From positions 682,001 through 746,000 of the forward strand of contig JARGSG010000004.1 in the NCBI GenBank assembly GCA_030374805.1: a DNA stretch of 64,000 nt. Direction: 5' to 3'. Source of the stretch: Gracilaria gracilis. Lineage: Eukaryota > Rhodophyta > Florideophyceae > Gracilariales > Gracilariaceae. The translations under genes were made by a program, and so were the position numbers. The notes under the pieces were generated by a model that saw only the letters and a list, made by a program, of their open reading frames with translations, was not told where the DNA came from and made no database searches. This document shows, piece by piece, positions 11,552 to 20,951 of this stretch. Numbering within the stretch: position 1 is the first letter of the stretch; each line of letters starts with the position of its first letter.

Positions 11552-12271
11552 TTAGAGATCCAGAGTGATACCGCAAATGTCCAAGACAAGGTCCTCGACC
11601 TTCTCCGACAATTCATAGTAGTCGTCAACGGTGAACACACTGCCATTGTCACCGACAACATTGTTTAGAGTAGCCATACCGCTCACTCCTGGGTTGCCAA
11701 TAGTGACGGCTGAGACCTGAGAACCGGGCACTCTGCTCCTGAAGTTGTTTGCACGACGAACTGGATCACCTCCCAGATTATTTCTGCCGTCACCAATGAC
11801 AACCATCTTGCTGGCAACGTTCGTGTCCACCAAATTTCTCCTGGCCCTTCTCAACTGTGCCGTGCACCATACAATACCAGATCCGACGGAAGTACGACCA
11901 TCGTATTTGAACGGGGCAGAGTTAACAGCTGCGTTGAAAGCTGAGACGTCACCGGTCATTCTGGAAATCCTGTAAGTGCGTTCTCCGTACTGACCAGCGG
12001 CGAATCTGACCGGGTTCTGAGTTCCATCCTGGTTCTCTGTGCCAAGAATAGCTGTGATATCAATCATGAAGTCCCGTCCGAGAAGAAAATCGGCCTCTGA
12101 AACAGAACCACTAGTATCCAAGGCGAAGCATACATGGGCACGACATCCCTGCTGGCGAACGGCCTCTGCAGCGGTCCTCACAGTGTTCTTGTACATGAGC
12201 TTGCCTTCTTCATGAGAGAGACAGTTAGCGCAAGCAAACAACAGCACCAGAACAGAAAACAGCTTGAACAT
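11552..12271 (-). CDS. Secreted von Willebrand factor A-type protein, copy 1
   Basis: 239 residues. The ATG at 12271 starts a signal peptide (about residues 1-18, MFKLFSVLVLLFACANC). Residues about 43-230 form a vWA fold. The metal-ion-dependent adhesion site (MIDAS) is intact: DTSGS at residues 52-56, a Thr at 127 (DGRTS) and an Asp at 161 (VIGDG). Such domains bind ligands or protein partners through a divalent metal, so an extracellular binding or adhesive role is likely. There is no transmembrane segment or GPI-like tail, so it is probably soluble or wall-bound. The protein is identical to that of 15593-16312 in the opposite arm. A TATA-like TTCATAA lies 114 bp upstream (12385-12391). Confidence 0.9.
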   Translation of the reverse strand: MFKLFSVLVLLFACANCLSHEEGKLMYKNTVRTAAEAVRQQGCRAHVCFALDTSGSVSEADFLLGRDFMIDITAILGTENQDGTQNPVRFAAGQYGERTYRISRMTGDVSAFNAAVNSAPFKYDGRTSVGSGIVWCTAQLRRARRNLVDTNVASKMVVIGDGRNNLGGDPVRRANNFRSRVPGSQVSAVTIGNPGVSGMATLNNVVGDNGSVFTVDDYYELSEKVEDLVLDICGITLDL

Positions 12272-12384
12272 TTTGATTTTGGGCTTTTGGAGGGAATTAG
12301 AATGGGTTAGTTGGAAAGGCCGGTGATCAGATGAGGAGTTGAGTGAAGTGAGCGTTTTTCGTCGGAGGACGAGAGATGTGTCTC

Positions 12385-12391
12385 TTATGAA
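12385..12391 (-). promoter_or_regulatory. TATA-like element of vWA copy 1
   Basis: TTCATAA on the minus strand, 114 bp from the ATG; identical in position and sequence in the other arm (15473-15479). Weaker than a canonical box. Confidence 0.45.
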
Positions 12392-13283
12392 GAGATCATT
12401 CTTGCTCGTGTCTTATGCAGAGTGTCCCCCTACACCGGAAACATGATGGTGAGTTGGATCAACTGAAGGATAATCATAGGAACGATTGTTGGTGACTTCT
12501 ATTCCTACAACACGGAAAGCTGTTGAATCATTTCGAGATACGACACACGATTCCCGCGCAACATTAAGGAGGACCACGAAAGATCCAGTTTATCTTCTGT
12601 CCCCACTCCCTCTAAAGTCCACATCAACTACACAAAGCTCAGTCGCCTTCCCTAACTCCCCTTGAGCCAAAGGAAGTGAGTTTTGCTCATCATTTTTAAT
12701 CGGAGCAAGGCATGCTTTACATCAAGATGTTCACCTTCATGATGGACGTTGTTGGAGTAAATGGTCTACGCCAACTAAGAGTCAGTGGCTATCACTGTTT
12801 GTAGATATTTACAGGTACAGTACCAATTAAATCGAGTTAGACAACCTCGAACTCAACAGAAATGGTCTCGGGATCTCCCGGGATTGCTTCTGCATGGATG
12901 TTATGCAACGGAGAAGTTAACGGTGTCATTCAGCGCGGTAAGGTACTATCTACTGGAGTGGCGCAAAATGCTTTTTTTCTTCTTTTTGTTGGAAAGGATG
13001 CTGTGTCCTTGCTGTTTGTGTCTTGCCCAATAAGGCTCCTCTACTCAGGTTTGTTGAGAAGCTCTTGTTGCAGCTGGAACCACCGGTAGGAGGATTCGAT
13101 TTACATCGAAAATTTAAACTGTAGGTGTCCTTTCCACAAATAACAAAAGCACCCTGTCATACCATGAATGGCTTAGCTGCTGTCAGATGCCAGCATAATA
13201 CTAGTTCCAGTGTAGCCAATTCTTCATAACACCGCCCTTCATCGTTTCCCCCCTCACACCGAGCTTTCTTGCTCCGTTGCAAA

Positions 13284-13961
13284 ATGAATTCTTCGAGGCG
13301 AATGTATCTCTTGCTCGCGTTGTGGGCGTTCTATGCCGTTATCACCACAGGACGCCTACAGACAGCCGACGCGCTTAACCCCGAACTCTCAAGCCTTATC
13401 CCGGTGGAGAGGGTTCGCAATCGTGCATCATCATGCCCGGTATCCGTGTGCTTTGGTATCGATGGGGGTAGGCTCACGAGAACCCAGGTCCGGCGACAGA
13501 GAAACTTCTTTGGCGCTCTTCTTAAATTGCTTTCGAGGAAAGATGGTGCGAAAGTGGCAGCCGTCGAGTATGGGTCAGCGAACCGAAGGTTGTTCAGACT
13601 TACCTCGAACTTTTCTGAGGCTATTAGCGTTGCGGCAAACCTTACATTCAGAGGAGATGAACTCTCAAGTGTGAGTAGCTCGATTGTATATTGCGACAGT
13701 GTACTTCGTGATGAAGAGGACAGGCAGGCTCGAATGGTTCTCTTCAGCGACGGAACGGATAATCTAGGAGGGAGCCCGTCACGTAGGGCTGAGGTTTTCC
13801 GAACGAGGTCGGAAGGTGATATCATCGTCATCTCTCTTGCGAATTCCAACTCCGAAGTGTTTAAACAAGTCACTTCCAATAACAGAAGAGATATATTCTG
13901 TCTAGAATCGGACAGGTATGATTCTCTTCTACGAGAGGTGGCGGATAGAGTGTGTCAGTAA
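13284..13961 (+). CDS. Divergent secreted vWA-like protein in the inverted-repeat spacer, degraded MIDAS
   Basis: 225 residues from the ATG at 13284 (the frame is open a little further upstream but without an ATG). A basic start and hydrophobic run (about residues 7-22) form the signal peptide. The body aligns with the two identical vWA proteins: SCPVSVCFGID matches the strand before the metal site, FRLTSNFSEAISVAANL matches the middle, and DGTDNLGGSPSRRAEVFRTR matches DGRNNLGGDPVRRANNFRSR. The DxSxS metal motif is reduced to DGGRL (Asp60 kept, both serines lost), so metal-dependent ligand binding is probably gone or changed. The frame is fully open and the shared motifs are kept, which argues for a working gene rather than a relic. 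It sits between the two arms, so the cluster holds three family members. Confidence 0.8.
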   Translation: MNSSRRMYLLLALWAFYAVITTGRLQTADALNPELSSLIPVERVRNRASSCPVSVCFGIDGGRLTRTQVRRQRNFFGALLKLLSRKDGAKVAAVEYGSANRRLFRLTSNFSEAISVAANLTFRGDELSSVSSSIVYCDSVLRDEEDRQARMVLFSDGTDNLGGSPSRRAEVFRTRSEGDIIVISLANSNSEVFKQVTSNNRRDIFCLESDRYDSLLREVADRVCQ

Positions 13962-14754
13962 GTGGCCATGTTGTCGTTCTGCTTGGAGTGGAGCTAAATG
14001 TGCCTTCTTGCAAATCCACAATGGTTGAATAAATGATTCAAAACAACATTGCGTATCTGATATTGTTCTCTATCAATAGGTTCCAGAATTATCGTTATCG
14101 AACTCTGTGAGAGCAAAGGTCTGTGAATCACGCCATTCTCGGACTTGCTGAGGGGAAAGATTTGCACCTCAGCAAGCCACAAACCACGTGTTTCATTTAG
14201 TGTTTCATTTGAAAGCTCCTTGCAGTTTAGATATTGAGCACTACTGTTTACGAAAAGAACAAGCAGAGGGAAGTCGGGTCAAGCAATCCCGTGTCTCCTT
14301 CAGACAAGGAGGAATAAACAAAGAAATAGCTATCCTTTGATGTGCTTTGTCCCAGCACAGCGGGAATTGGTATTGCGAGGAGGGAGTCAACAACTGGTTT
14401 GACGCACAGAAGCATGATTGTACATGCAGCGTTTACCAAGAAGATTTTCTGGGCGTAATTTTACGACGATACAATTAGTGGCAATTGAACTGATTTATTT
14501 CGTCTTCTTCGTCCTTCGTAGTCTGAATATAGATATGTTTAGATTCCACAGGCACAAGATTATCTAGAGCTCATCGATACACTTTTTTTCTTCACGCGGA
14601 TGTTTTACCCAACAGTGGATACACGGGGACATACCCTTCTGCTCCTCCTCGGGCACAGAAAGATCGTCAAATGCTGGACAGCAGTACATTTTTTGCCAGC
14701 GTGCCATTATGACTAATTGAAATGGATTGCTACACACGCGCGGGGTGCTCACGG
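13962..14754. other. Spacer downstream of the divergent vWA-like gene
   Basis: About 0.8 kb with no supported gene; the open frames on the minus strand are short and without family resemblance. Confidence 0.55.
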
Positions 14755-15472
14755 TATGCCCGAAAAGAAGCAAAAAAGCATTTTGCGCCTCTCAAGTGTA
14801 ACAGCCCTGAATTACACTGTTGACTTCTCCGTTGCATAAGTTAAAATATTTGCATTGCTTTCGCTGGGCCAAGTCATATTTCACTGTTTATGACGGACCA
14901 AATTGTTGTTTCCCTTGTTATATGAAGGACAAGATTGTTATTTGCACTGCTTCTGTGGGATAACATCCATGCAGAAGCAATCCCGGGAGATCCCGAGACC
15001 TTTTCTGTTGTGTTCGAGGTTGTCTAACTCGATTTAATTGGTACTGTATCTGTAAAGGTCTACAAACAGTGATAGCCACCGACTCTTAGTTGGCGTGGAC
15101 CATTTACTCCAACAACGTCCATCATGATGGTGAACATCTTGATGTAAAGCATGCCTTGCTCCGATTAAAAATGATGAGCAAAACTCACTTCCTTTGGCTC
15201 AAGGGGAGTAAGGGAAGGCGACTGAGCTTTGTGTAGTTGATGTGGACTTTAGAGGGAGTGGGGACAGAAGATAAACTGGATCCTTCGTGGTCCTCCTTAA
15301 TGTTGCGCGGGAATCGTGTGTCGTATCTCGAAATGATTCAACAGCTTTCCCTGTTGTAGGAATAAAAGTCACCAACAATCGTTCCTATGATTATCCTTCA
15401 GTTGATCCAACTCACCATCATGTTTCCGGTGTAGGGGGACACTCTGCACAAGACACGAGCAAGAATGATCTC

Positions 15473-15479
15473 TTCATAA
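15473..15479 (+). promoter_or_regulatory. TATA-like element of vWA copy 2
   Basis: TTCATAA 114 bp upstream of the ATG at 15593, mirrored in the other arm at 12385-12391. Confidence 0.45.
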
Positions 15480-15592
15480 GAGACACATCTCTCGTCCTCC
15501 GACGAAAAACGCTCACTTCACTCAACTCCTCATCTGATCACCGGCCTTTCCAACTAACCCATTCTAATTCCCTCCAAAAGCCCAAAATCAAA

Positions 15593-16312
15593 ATGTTCAA
15601 GCTGTTTTCTGTTCTGGTGCTGTTGTTTGCTTGCGCTAACTGTCTCTCTCATGAAGAAGGCAAGCTCATGTACAAGAACACTGTGAGGACCGCTGCAGAG
15701 GCCGTTCGCCAGCAGGGATGTCGTGCCCATGTATGCTTCGCCTTGGATACTAGTGGTTCTGTTTCAGAGGCCGATTTTCTTCTCGGACGGGACTTCATGA
15801 TTGATATCACAGCTATTCTTGGCACAGAGAACCAGGATGGAACTCAGAACCCGGTCAGATTCGCCGCTGGTCAGTACGGAGAACGCACTTACAGGATTTC
15901 CAGAATGACCGGTGACGTCTCAGCTTTCAACGCAGCTGTTAACTCTGCCCCGTTCAAATACGATGGTCGTACTTCCGTCGGATCTGGTATTGTATGGTGC
16001 ACGGCACAGTTGAGAAGGGCCAGGAGAAATTTGGTGGACACGAACGTTGCCAGCAAGATGGTTGTCATTGGTGACGGCAGAAATAATCTGGGAGGTGATC
16101 CAGTTCGTCGTGCAAACAACTTCAGGAGCAGAGTGCCCGGTTCTCAGGTCTCAGCCGTCACTATTGGCAACCCAGGAGTGAGCGGTATGGCTACTCTAAA
16201 CAATGTTGTCGGTGACAATGGCAGTGTGTTCACCGTTGACGACTACTATGAATTGTCGGAGAAGGTCGAGGACCTTGTCTTGGACATTTGCGGTATCACT
16301 CTGGATCTCTAA
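15593..16312 (+). CDS. Secreted von Willebrand factor A-type protein, copy 2
   Basis: 239 residues, identical to the product of 11552-12271. The frame is open back to 15287, but the ATG at 15593 is chosen because it begins the signal peptide MFKLFSVLVLLFACANC. In the other arm the same upstream DNA (with a few changes) carries the TATA-like element, so the upstream stretch is promoter and 5' leader, not coding. The MIDAS motif DTSGS with Thr127 and Asp161 is intact. Identity of the coding region against diverged flanks suggests recent gene conversion between arms or strong constraint. Expected role: extracellular metal-dependent binding protein, partner unknown. Confidence 0.9.
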   Translation: MFKLFSVLVLLFACANCLSHEEGKLMYKNTVRTAAEAVRQQGCRAHVCFALDTSGSVSEADFLLGRDFMIDITAILGTENQDGTQNPVRFAAGQYGERTYRISRMTGDVSAFNAAVNSAPFKYDGRTSVGSGIVWCTAQLRRARRNLVDTNVASKMVVIGDGRNNLGGDPVRRANNFRSRVPGSQVSAVTIGNPGVSGMATLNNVVGDNGSVFTVDDYYELSEKVEDLVLDICGITLDL

Positions 16313-17380
16313 GCAGTTGAGTGTGTCTGTCAGAGCGATGGACATATTTGGCGAGCTATGAAATTGGGCTCAGTGCAAGACTCTAGGTAATCCCTGAGTT
16401 AACTTTATTAAACTACACCTGCGTTTAAACGCACGTCGACCTTTGAAGCAAGACCGGAGTTTCTCGCCATTCCAAGTGTGTATGTATAACTGGGACGGAG
16501 TATTACTTCTTGCTCGACGTTCTGTCCTTTCTCATTTTTTGGCATGCTAGCACTGTAGATACGGCACAGACAACACAAGCCTCTGATCATAACAAATTCG
16601 ATTACAAGAAGGCGTTTGTAATAGACAAGGGTGTAAATGACAGAATAACCTGGCCATGATTGTTTGGTGGTGATCCTCTCACAGCTGTTTAAGACAGCTC
16701 TCAGTTTTAGAGCGGTCCCATGTACGCGCGCCCGCCCGTATTGTTGGTGAGATGCAGCCTGTGGGTTGTTAGCTGGACCTATTCGGTTACATTTCGGGTC
16801 GACGGGGTGGGCGTGGACGTTCGGGAGATGGCCTTCCATTGAACACATTTCGTTTTCGACGTTGTGTTGTGTAGTATATCTATTCTTTCCGTCGTACGAA
16901 TCTCGTTTGTGCAACAACACAGTTCTCGCGTGCTCAGTACGCGGCAGGCGGTTGAAATGGGCAGAGATTCGCTCGGCTTCACACTTCTAAGGCCCGTTCT
17001 TGAGGTCTCATACTACAAGTAGTTGGGAGCAGGAGCTGTCCACGTATACGTACTCTCAAAAAGGTTGACCTAGTGTCCACGTACACAGGAATTGGCATTT
17101 GCAACTAACTTGCATGCAATTTCCTATGGGGGAGCGCGAGTAGGGTAAAAAGGGGACCTAAAATGTGTAACAATCCACTTTGAAAATACGCAATGCCTCT
17201 TTTTGCGCAACGAAGATACAGCCCATTTTGTCCAAAAATGGCCATTCCGATGAAAAAACCAAAGTTGAAGTACTGCCTCTGAGCTTTCATGAGCAAGAAA
17301 AAAATCTCAAATTGGTTTCCGAAGGACGGAGATACACCGAAAACAAGTTATACAAGTTATAAAGGCAGCGCTGCGAAGTT

Positions 17381-18113
17381 TTATGAAGTATTCCAGTCTT
17401 TACCACTTCCAAAGTAGGCTACTTTACGCTGCATATCGTTCGAATAGTATCGATCTAGGACGTTTTTTGTCAGGTAAGCCTTTCGATTTCCTTCTTGAGC
17501 CGAAGGAACTTGATCCAGATTAGTAACCGACAATGTGTATTGAGCTTCTTTTAGAGCTGTTTGGCTTTGTTCTACAATCTGCGACCTTGATACACCTCTT
17601 TTTAACAGCTTGTACATTTTCCATTCTGTGTCTGTTAAAAATCATTTCACGGACAATCCTTCTGAGTAGTCAGATGTGAATCGAAACACATGGAAACCGG
17701 AAAGCTTGAAAGAGTTCGGAATAGTGTAGAAACGTGCCAGTAACTTCTTCCAATCAATCCAATTCACATCTGTTGCAGAGACAACGTTATTAGATTCTGC
17801 ACTTCTATTGATAATTGTCATCATATCCCGAGGACAGTAAACGTCAAATTGTTCCAACCTACGCTTCACAAATCCAAACGCAGTGTCACAGCGGTTTTTT
17901 GTATGACCGGCACTCAAAACTCGCAGCGTTATCTGATCCTCAAACCCCATACAAAAAAGGCAAAGAAGATACCAAAGCATGAATCTATTTTTGTTCTGCC
18001 CACTGCAGGTATCTGCATGCAAGTCGATTGAGCGGTGATGCTCAGTAACAGAAGACGATAAACGATGACAATTGATTGTATGGTGCAACATTGAAGCAAC
18101 TTCATTGCACGTT
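17381..18113 (-). pseudogene. 3' part of a broken DUF7869-like gene
   Basis: Read from 18113 leftwards, the segment contains NEVASMLHHT, then LHADTCSGQNKNR, LWYLLCLFCMGF, LSAGHTKNRCDTAFGFVKRR and YCPRDMM, and after one in-frame TGA (17642-17644) continues to LDRYYSNDMQRKVAYF and a stop at 17381. The HADxCxGQNKNR...AGHTKNxCDxxFG pattern is what I know from the DUF7869 group, a transposon-associated family of unsettled function. The 5' part of the same gene lies at 27902-28545, on the far side of element A. The middle part of the expected protein is absent from both flanks. Confidence 0.65.
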
Positions 18114-18621
18114 TGTAGAACATTGAGACCTCAATGATTTGGTGCCACGTGGGTCTACTAGTGCGCTTTGCTGGCTGCACTGTACCCAATTGGTATTCTG
18201 TATTTTATAATTTCTAATTTCTAATTTATAGTCTAGGATAGTTTAGCATTGCTGGCCCATGACAGTAGGTCATAGGCACAGCCGATGACGTCATGCCCGC
18301 ATGGGAGATCGGCGTCGGTGCACCTTGTATATATTGTGGTGCACCTCGCCTTCCCCCTCGGGTATTGTAAAGTCAGGGGCCACTAGGGCAGTAACTATAC
18401 CATCTTGGTCACTTGCTACTCTATTACTATTCAGGTTTTACCGCGCGTCGACCTCTACTACCGTACACCTACACGGTCTAGACTAGTTGCCCCGCCGTTT
18501 GCCCCTGCCGGTTTCAGGTGCCCTACTACCATATTGGTTGTGTGTTTTTCCCCTTTAGGTTGAGCCCTCGCGCGCTCTTTCGACCAGGCGGACCCCACAC
18601 CTTATCGGTATTTGTACGACA
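18114..18621 (+). repeat. Left LTR of element A
   Basis: 508 bp, from TGTAGAACA to TGTACGACA. It contains a TATA-like TGTATATATTG near 18326-18336 that should serve as the element's promoter. Confidence 0.9.
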
Positions 18622-18624
18622 TTT

Positions 18625-18642
18625 TGGTCTCCCGACTTAGAA
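18625..18642 (+). other. Primer-binding site of element A
   Basis: TGGTCTCCCGACTTAGAA, three bases after the left LTR. It begins with the TGG expected to pair with a tRNA CCA end; which tRNA is not assigned. The same 18 bases occur in elements B and D. Confidence 0.8.
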
Positions 18643-18759
18643 GTTTCTTCGTTTTTGTCGTACCTTTACTGGTGAACAGAAGACATCCGAAAGGATTCTG
18701 GAAGTTCACACACCTATTTGGTTTCGTAGGAATACTCGCGAAGCAATTGGATACCACTA

Positions 18760-20931
18760 TTGGTCACTATGGAAAGACCTAAAAAGATTACTCGTGGCTC
18801 TAGCGCGCCACCTAGCCACAAGGGTTCTGCTGCGGCGTCAGCCGCTAAACCCATTCTGGATAATCCCGAGGAGTTGCTTCGGCAACCTCGGGGCGGAACC
18901 TCGAAGGATACGGGCACTCAGCCACCGTTGGCTCCTGAACCTAACAAGGATTTGCCGACAACGGTTGAGGACCTTTGGACCCAATTGGAAGATCGAGCGA
19001 AAGCTCTTTTTACCGCTACGGTTAATGAAGCTATGACCTCAATGGACATGGACGCCGTTACCCGCTTGGTGGTTGATCGAGCCGTGCACGAGCTCTCTCA
19101 ACGCATACCTAAATTAGTTGAAACATACCTCTTAACGGGTGCGCGGGAGCATATCTACCGAGTGGTTCAAGACCTTTGGGTTTCTGAAGGAATGGCGGAA
19201 GCCAAAACCCCTGGGGTGAATGTGGTTACTCGCATACCACAAGGGATCCCTGCCGGTTCTTCCGCACCAATCAAGCCAATTTCGGCCGATAGTGCGTACC
19301 TACAAGGTTTGAGGCAAGATCAAGAGGGCCATATAGAGATGGGCCCTCGAGACGTGTACTTGCCACCCATTGGAGGTAACGTTCGAAAGGACACCAATAC
19401 TGGTGGACCTGAGGACGATTTGTCTGACCCAGAAGAGGGGCGACGAAGAAGAAACCGCAAGGGTAAAGAAAGGAGGAGGAGAAAGGGAAAGAATCGCGGC
19501 TACGACTCTGACCCCGATTCCTCGAGCTCCGATACCGATACTGGTTCATCGTCGGATGATGACCGTAAAGGTAGACGCCAGAAGAGACCGAACAGGTTGG
19601 CGAAGAAGTCGTCAAAGAGAAACCGGAAAGGTAAGAAGAAACGGTACGAGTCGTCCGACTCGGATTCGGACACCGATACAACCCTAGAGGTGCGTCAGCC
19701 GCTGAACGATATGTTCACCAAAGCGGTTGATTATAGGTCATATCGGTTGAGAAACCGATCCTCTGCTTACACCCAAGAGGTTGCGCAGAAGATCACCAAG
19801 CACCACAAGAAGCTCAGCTTCCAGATGGGTGATACTACCTTCACAGGTGATGATCCCATTGCGGTAATTGAGTTTCTACAGAAGTTCAAGATTGCATGTG
19901 ACCAAAATGGTTTTTCCGAAGGCGCTGCCATGTGGTTATTCCAGTTTTACCTTAAAGGTCAAGCTTACCACTTGCTGCAAGGTAGGCTCCGTGGAAATAC
20001 CCTGGCGGTTGATGAAGAGGGGACAGAGATGTTAGAGACGTACCCAGAAGTGGTTAATTTCATGTTGGAAACTTACGCTACCGATGAGGTTATGCAGGAA
20101 GGTTACGCTGAGGTGCAGGCATATCGCCAACGCTCTAGCCAAACCGAAATGGAATTCTCGTTTGGCCTTTGGAATCTGGCCACCCGATGCGGTAATGTCT
20201 TTTCCACTAGTAGGTTGAAGTCGCTCTTTGCCGACAATGTTGACAAAGCAATCCGTTCGCAGGTACGCAATTACCTGGCGAACAACCGTAAGGTGGACTA
20301 TAATGGGCTTGCCCGTTATGCCCAGGGACTAGGCAACACTCTCCGTCACGGAAAGAAGCCGTCGGCGTTCCATACCTCAAAGGATAAACCGAAACGGTCA
20401 GTATTGGAGCTAGAAGAAAGCACTACCTCAGAGGGAGATTCGCTCATTCGCGTACCAACAGGAATGGCAGTTCATCTCGTGACTGCGCCGCAGGCTCAGT
20501 CACGAGCCACCTCCTTTGGTAATTGGTCGTCGACAGTACCACCAGCTTCGGTAAGGTCGCCACCGAGTGCGGCGAGCACTCAACAAACCTCAACGGGTGG
20601 TTCGCAAGCATCTTCCTATGCTACAGCACCGACCAATCCGGTGACCCGACCTACCTCTATGGCAATGCGTGATCCCCAGACAGGTGGATTGGTTTGCTGG
20701 CTCTGTTTGTCGCCAGACCATCTGGCGAACAGATGTGGCAAAATACCCCCAGGGGTGCGCGAACATCTGATCAGTGCCAGGCAGCAAAACCACCGTAACC
20801 TATATGGATCTGGAAAGAGGGTACAAGCTCAACCATCACCATCTCAGGTTCATCTCGTCGAGGAAACACCAATCTTGGAGAAGGGCAGTCCCGCTCAGGA
20901 GGAGCAGGAAAACACCGAACGGTTAGCGTAG
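18760..20931 (+). CDS. gag: gag of element A
   Basis: An open frame of 723 codons beginning at an ATG about 140 bp beyond the left LTR. It has an N-terminal polar region, a highly basic Lys/Arg and Asp/Ser stretch near residues 215-310, and a capsid-like region near 360-560 (FQMGDTTFTGDDPIAVIEF, then helical segments). A single zinc knuckle follows near residue 645 with the order Cys-x2-Cys-x4-His-x4-Cys (CWLCLSPDHLANRC). This is the structural polyprotein expected to form the particle. The product is long for a Ty3/gypsy gag because of the charged inserts. Confidence 0.9.
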   Translation: MVTMERPKKITRGSSAPPSHKGSAAASAAKPILDNPEELLRQPRGGTSKDTGTQPPLAPEPNKDLPTTVEDLWTQLEDRAKALFTATVNEAMTSMDMDAVTRLVVDRAVHELSQRIPKLVETYLLTGAREHIYRVVQDLWVSEGMAEAKTPGVNVVTRIPQGIPAGSSAPIKPISADSAYLQGLRQDQEGHIEMGPRDVYLPPIGGNVRKDTNTGGPEDDLSDPEEGRRRRNRKGKERRRRKGKNRGYDSDPDSSSSDTDTGSSSDDDRKGRRQKRPNRLAKKSSKRNRKGKKKRYESSDSDSDTDTTLEVRQPLNDMFTKAVDYRSYRLRNRSSAYTQEVAQKITKHHKKLSFQMGDTTFTGDDPIAVIEFLQKFKIACDQNGFSEGAAMWLFQFYLKGQAYHLLQGRLRGNTLAVDEEGTEMLETYPEVVNFMLETYATDEVMQEGYAEVQAYRQRSSQTEMEFSFGLWNLATRCGNVFSTSRLKSLFADNVDKAIRSQVRNYLANNRKVDYNGLARYAQGLGNTLRHGKKPSAFHTSKDKPKRSVLELEESTTSEGDSLIRVPTGMAVHLVTAPQAQSRATSFGNWSSTVPPASVRSPPSAASTQQTSTGGSQASSYATAPTNPVTRPTSMAMRDPQTGGLVCWLCLSPDHLANRCGKIPPGVREHLISARQQNHRNLYGSGKRVQAQPSPSQVHLVEETPILEKGSPAQEEQENTERLA

Positions 20932-20951
20932 GGGCCACCCCTAACCGTGAA

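Larger units (their letters stand above)
10751..12990. repeat. Left arm of a large inverted repeat carrying a vWA gene
   Basis: The reverse complement of this arm matches 14755-17123. The outer ends are near 10751 and 17123 (both at GAAATTGCATGC). The close match on the inner side reaches 12904/14960, where the right arm has about 120 extra bases, and a weaker match continues to about 12990/14755. The vWA coding region appears identical between arms at the nucleotide level, whereas the flanks differ at scattered positions and by small indels. The spacer is roughly 1.8-2.1 kb. Confidence 0.85.
14755..17123. repeat. Right arm of the large inverted repeat
   Basis: Inverted copy of 10751-12990. 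It carries about 120 extra bases at roughly 14841-14959 that are absent from the left arm, plus small indels near the outer end. A 170-codon minus-strand frame (16408-16920) is open in this arm but interrupted in the other, so it is not treated as a gene. Confidence 0.85.

Noticed and set aside
15287-15592. N-terminal extension of vWA copy 2
   Set aside because: It would bury the signal peptide, and it covers the TATA-like element shared with the other arm.
16408-16920. 170-codon minus-strand ORF in the right arm of the inverted repeat
   Set aside because: The homologous DNA in the left arm does not keep the frame open, so it is not conserved as a protein.
19271-19681. ORFs antisense to gag and pol of element A (many)
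   Set aside because: Shadows of the true coding strand; unlike the antisense ORF of element B they lie inside coding regions and are short.
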